Assembly: GCA_016649625.1 (NCBI GenBank)
Contig: JAENXI010000042.1
Span: forward strand, 1 to 7,083
Length of the DNA: 7,083 nt
Reading direction: 5' to 3'
Origin: Candidatus Bathyarchaeota archaeon
GTDB lineage: Archaea; Thermoproteota; Bathyarchaeia; Bathyarchaeales; Bathycorpusculaceae
In this document: positions 5,300-7,083 of the stretch, one piece after another
How the letters are laid out: each line of letters begins with the position of its first letter
Position numbering within the stretch: the stretch's first letter is position 1
Position numbers and translations under genes: made by a program
Notes under the pieces: generated by a model
The model's database searches: none
What the model was told of the DNA's origin: nothing
What the model saw: only the letters and a program-made list of their open reading frames with translations

Positions 5300-6889
5300 A
5301 TGAATCTTAGAAAACCTAATGCAAATGAAGCAACTTTTACATTTAATCGATCAAAGAATGTTGCCCCACCATCAGGAATTTGTTCAAAATGTATTGATGG
5401 ATGTAAAGGTGGTTGCGAAATTTGGTTATCATCTTTTAGAGGTCGTGAAGTTCTTTACCCTGGACCATATGGAGAAATGACTGCTGGAGCAGATAAAAAT
5501 TATCCAGTAGATTATTCTCATCTGAATATTCAGGGTTATGCACGAGGAGCAAAAGGTCTACCAGAAGGAGTTAAAGCTGGTCCAGATACAGCTGTTTTCA
5601 GCAAAGTAAATACAGAAACTGAATACGGATGGGAAAAAAAAGTAAAGTTGAAAATTCCCTTATTTACAGGCGCGTTGGGCTCATCTGAAATTGCAAGGAG
5701 AAACTGGGAACACTTTGCAATAGGAGCAGCCATCTCGGGTATAACACTTGTGTGTGGAGAAAATGTTTGCGGAATTGACCCAAATCTTGAGTTGGATAAT
5801 AATGGAAAAATAACAAAAGCTCCTGAGATGGATCGTCGAATCGAGATATATAATAAATTCCATGAAGGATATGGAGAACTTCTTGTTCAAATGAATGTTG
5901 AAGATACCAAATTTGGTGTAGCTGAATACGTATCAGCAAAACATGGACTTGAGACAATCGAACTAAAGTGGGGGCAAGGAGCCAAATGTATTGGTGGAGA
6001 GATCAAGGTCAAAACTCTAAAGAGGGCTACAGAACTCAAAAAAAGAGGCTATATAGTATCCCCTGATCCCACTTTGCACAAAAACCAGTTAGCTTTTAAC
6101 GATGGAGCTATCAAAGAGTTTGAAAGACATTCACGATTGGGCTTTGTCACAAAAGAAGGATTCTTAGAAGAAGTTGATCGACTTCGAGGGGTGGGATTTA
6201 AAAGGATTACTCTAAAGACAGGAGCTTACTCAGCATTGGAGTTAGCAATGGCATTGCGTTATGGTGCTGAAGCAAAATTAGACCTACTTACTATTGATGG
6301 AGCACCTGGTGGAACAGGTATGAGTCCATGGCCAATGATGAACGAATGGGGAATTCCAACTTTCTACCTTCAATCTCTCATGTATCAATATTGTGAAAAA
6401 CTTTCAGGAAGAGGAATAAAGGTTCCCGATATAGCAATGGCCGGCGGTTTTTCTTCAGAGGATGGAGTGTTTAAAGCAATCGCAATGGGAAGCCCATATG
6501 TGAAAGCAGTTTGCATGGGACGAGGTTTAATGATTCCTGGAATGGTCGGCAAAAACATAGCAAATTGGATAAAAAGCGGAACCCTACCTAAGTCAGTCTC
6601 CAAATATGGTAACACAGTTAATGAAATCTTTGTTGCTTACGAAGAGATTAAAGAAAAATATGGTTCAAAAATTAACGAAATTCCTATGGGAGCAATAGGT
6701 ATCTACACCTATTCTAAGAAATTCAAGGTTGGTTTACAGCAATTGATGGCTGGCAGCAGAAATTTCAAAATTTCAGAAATGTCACGAAAAGACATTATGG
6801 CCTTGACTGAAGAAGCATCAAAGATTTCAGGAATAGCATATGTTATGGACGCCTATAATGAAGAAGCTCAGAAAATCTTAGAGGAATAA
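5300..6889 (+). CDS. FMN-domain glutamate-synthase-like protein with N-terminal Cys cluster
   Basis: 529-aa relative of the FMN-binding synthase domain of glutamate synthase, a TIM barrel that in the canonical enzyme adds ammonia to 2-oxoglutarate. Barrel landmarks are IPLFTGALGSS (119-129), LLVQMNVEDTKFG (194-206), LETIELKWGQGAKCIGGEIKV (217-237), RITLKTGAY (302-310), the FMN/substrate segment LLTIDGAPGGTGMSP (329-343), DIAMAGGFSSEDGV (377-390) and YVKAVCMGRGLMIPGMVG (400-417). The N-terminus carries Cys28, Cys31, Cys35 and Cys39 (CX2CX3CX3C), a likely Fe-S or zinc site, followed by GREVLYPGPYGEMTAGADKNYPVDYSH. There is no glutaminase domain, no NAD(P)H subunit nearby, and the three-cysteine 3Fe-4S motif (C-X5-C-X4-C) after the flavin region is missing. 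It may accept electrons through the N-terminal cluster or catalyse a different amino-acid reaction. ATG 5300 has GGTG at 5 nt. The fold is secure; the reaction is uncertain. Confidence 0.9.
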   Translation: MNLRKPNANEATFTFNRSKNVAPPSGICSKCIDGCKGGCEIWLSSFRGREVLYPGPYGEMTAGADKNYPVDYSHLNIQGYARGAKGLPEGVKAGPDTAVFSKVNTETEYGWEKKVKLKIPLFTGALGSSEIARRNWEHFAIGAAISGITLVCGENVCGIDPNLELDNNGKITKAPEMDRRIEIYNKFHEGYGELLVQMNVEDTKFGVAEYVSAKHGLETIELKWGQGAKCIGGEIKVKTLKRATELKKRGYIVSPDPTLHKNQLAFNDGAIKEFERHSRLGFVTKEGFLEEVDRLRGVGFKRITLKTGAYSALELAMALRYGAEAKLDLLTIDGAPGGTGMSPWPMMNEWGIPTFYLQSLMYQYCEKLSGRGIKVPDIAMAGGFSSEDGVFKAIAMGSPYVKAVCMGRGLMIPGMVGKNIANWIKSGTLPKSVSKYGNTVNEIFVAYEEIKEKYGSKINEIPMGAIGIYTYSKKFKVGLQQLMAGSRNFKISEMSRKDIMALTEEASKISGIAYVMDAYNEEAQKILEE

Positions 6890-6973
6890 ATGCTTATTCC
6901 AGAAGTCATCAGACAAATATTAAAAAACCAAGTTCATGAAATAGAACTTGGCGCACCTATTTTTTTAATTTAA
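6890..6973 (+). CDS. Possible 27-codon ORF abutting the glutamate-synthase-like gene
   Basis: An ATG follows the TAA of the preceding gene with no spacer (TAAATG), and GAGG at 6881-6884 forms a ribosome site five nt upstream, an ideal set-up for translational coupling. The peptide begins MLIPEVIRQILKNQ and ends GAPIFLI, then stops at 6971-6973. The 8-bp stem-loop and the T-run that look like a terminator lie inside its codons. It could be a small coupled peptide, the surviving start of a decayed downstream gene, or chance. I recognise no family. Confidence 0.3.
   Translation: MLIPEVIRQILKNQVHEIELGAPIFLI
6928..6966 (+). terminator. Stem-loop plus T-run downstream of the glutamate-synthase-like gene
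   Basis: CCAAGTTC (6928-6935) and GAACTTGG (6944-6951) pair perfectly over 8 bp around an 8-nt loop. An unbroken run of seven T (6960-6966) follows eight nt later. The T-run alone would suffice in archaea. The eight-nt gap between stem and T-run is longer than in a bacterial intrinsic terminator, so the stem may instead be an RNA 3'-end stabiliser. Confidence 0.55.
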
Positions 6974-7035
6974 AGATAGTTATTTTTATTTTTCAGTAGA
7001 TCAGTAAGAAGTTTTTTAAACAGAATTTATTTCAA

Positions 7036-7043
7036 TATAAATA
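7036..7043 (+). promoter_or_regulatory. TATA box of the next gene
   Basis: TATAAATA with its centre about 25 nt before the ATG at 7064, so the transcript should begin essentially at the start codon (leaderless). No Shine-Dalgarno precedes that ATG, which agrees. Confidence 0.5.
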
Positions 7044-7063
7044 AGAAACAAAGGCCACCAACA

Positions 7064-7083
7064 ATGTTAAAAAATATTCGGTC
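7064..7083 (+). CDS. Probable start of the next gene, cut by window end
   Basis: Six complete codons (MLKNIR) and two further bases are visible after the ATG. Support comes only from the TATA box about 25 nt upstream and the open frame to the window edge. The product cannot be named from this. Confidence 0.4.

Noticed and set aside
5536..5957. Three overlapping minus-strand frames inside the glutamate-synthase-like gene
   Set aside because: Antisense shadows of a well-conserved coding region, with no independent signals.
6385..6615. 76-codon minus-strand frame inside the glutamate-synthase-like gene
   Set aside because: Antisense of the conserved GGFSSEDG and GRGLMIPGMVG segments; a shadow.
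1..7075. Similar strings at the two window ends (TGTTAAAAAATA at 1-12 and within 7065-7076)
   Set aside because: Twelve low-complexity bases; no reason to infer a terminal or circular repeat.

Overview
The window is about 7.1 kb of AT-rich DNA that reads as a chromosomal segment of an archaeon. The evidence is a zinc-ribbon RNA polymerase subunit P (RpoP/Rpb12), a Taw1-type 4-demethylwyosine synthase, an archaeal-style Trm112, a Trm5/Taw2-family tRNA methyltransferase and a translin/Trax-family protein. BRE/TATA-like elements also sit about 26 nt upstream of very short leaders. I see no phage, transposon, CRISPR, rRNA or tRNA signal. An uncultured lineage such as Bathyarchaeia would fit, but that placement is only a guess from overall protein flavour.

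Layout, left to right. (1) 1-776, plus: 3' part of a Gfo/Idh/MocA sugar dehydrogenase whose start lies outside the window. (2) 790-1953, minus: a two-gene unit, a Trm5/Taw2-like methyltransferase followed by Trm112. (3) 2039-2206, plus: rpoP, divergent from the methyltransferase across an 85-nt spacer with two back-to-back TATA boxes. (4) 2245-2532, minus: an unrecognised eight-cysteine protein of 95 aa. (5) 2767-3729, plus: taw1. (6) 3848-4501, plus: translin family. (7) 4649-4975, plus: a stand-alone tRNA-binding OB-fold of the MetRS-beta type. (8) 4976-5299: a gene-free, very AT-rich stretch ending in a promoter with an inverted repeat. (9) 5300-6889, plus: an FMN-domain glutamate-synthase-like protein with an unusual N-terminal cysteine cluster. 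(10) 6890-7083: a 27-codon ORF abutting it, a stem-loop with a T-run, and the promoter and first codons of a leaderless next gene.

The unifying theme is RNA: transcription (RpoP), tRNA modification (Taw1, Trm5/Taw2-like, possibly Trm112), tRNA binding (MetRS-beta domain) and a probable endoribonuclease (translin). The methyltransferase and Taw1 plausibly act on the same nucleotide, G37 of tRNAPhe, in wyosine biosynthesis. The items most worth a second look are the cysteine-rich protein facing taw1, the glutamate-synthase-like protein that lacks the canonical 3Fe-4S motif, and the methyltransferase with no D1 domain and a non-standard MPLP motif. I did not find a clearly new multi-gene system.
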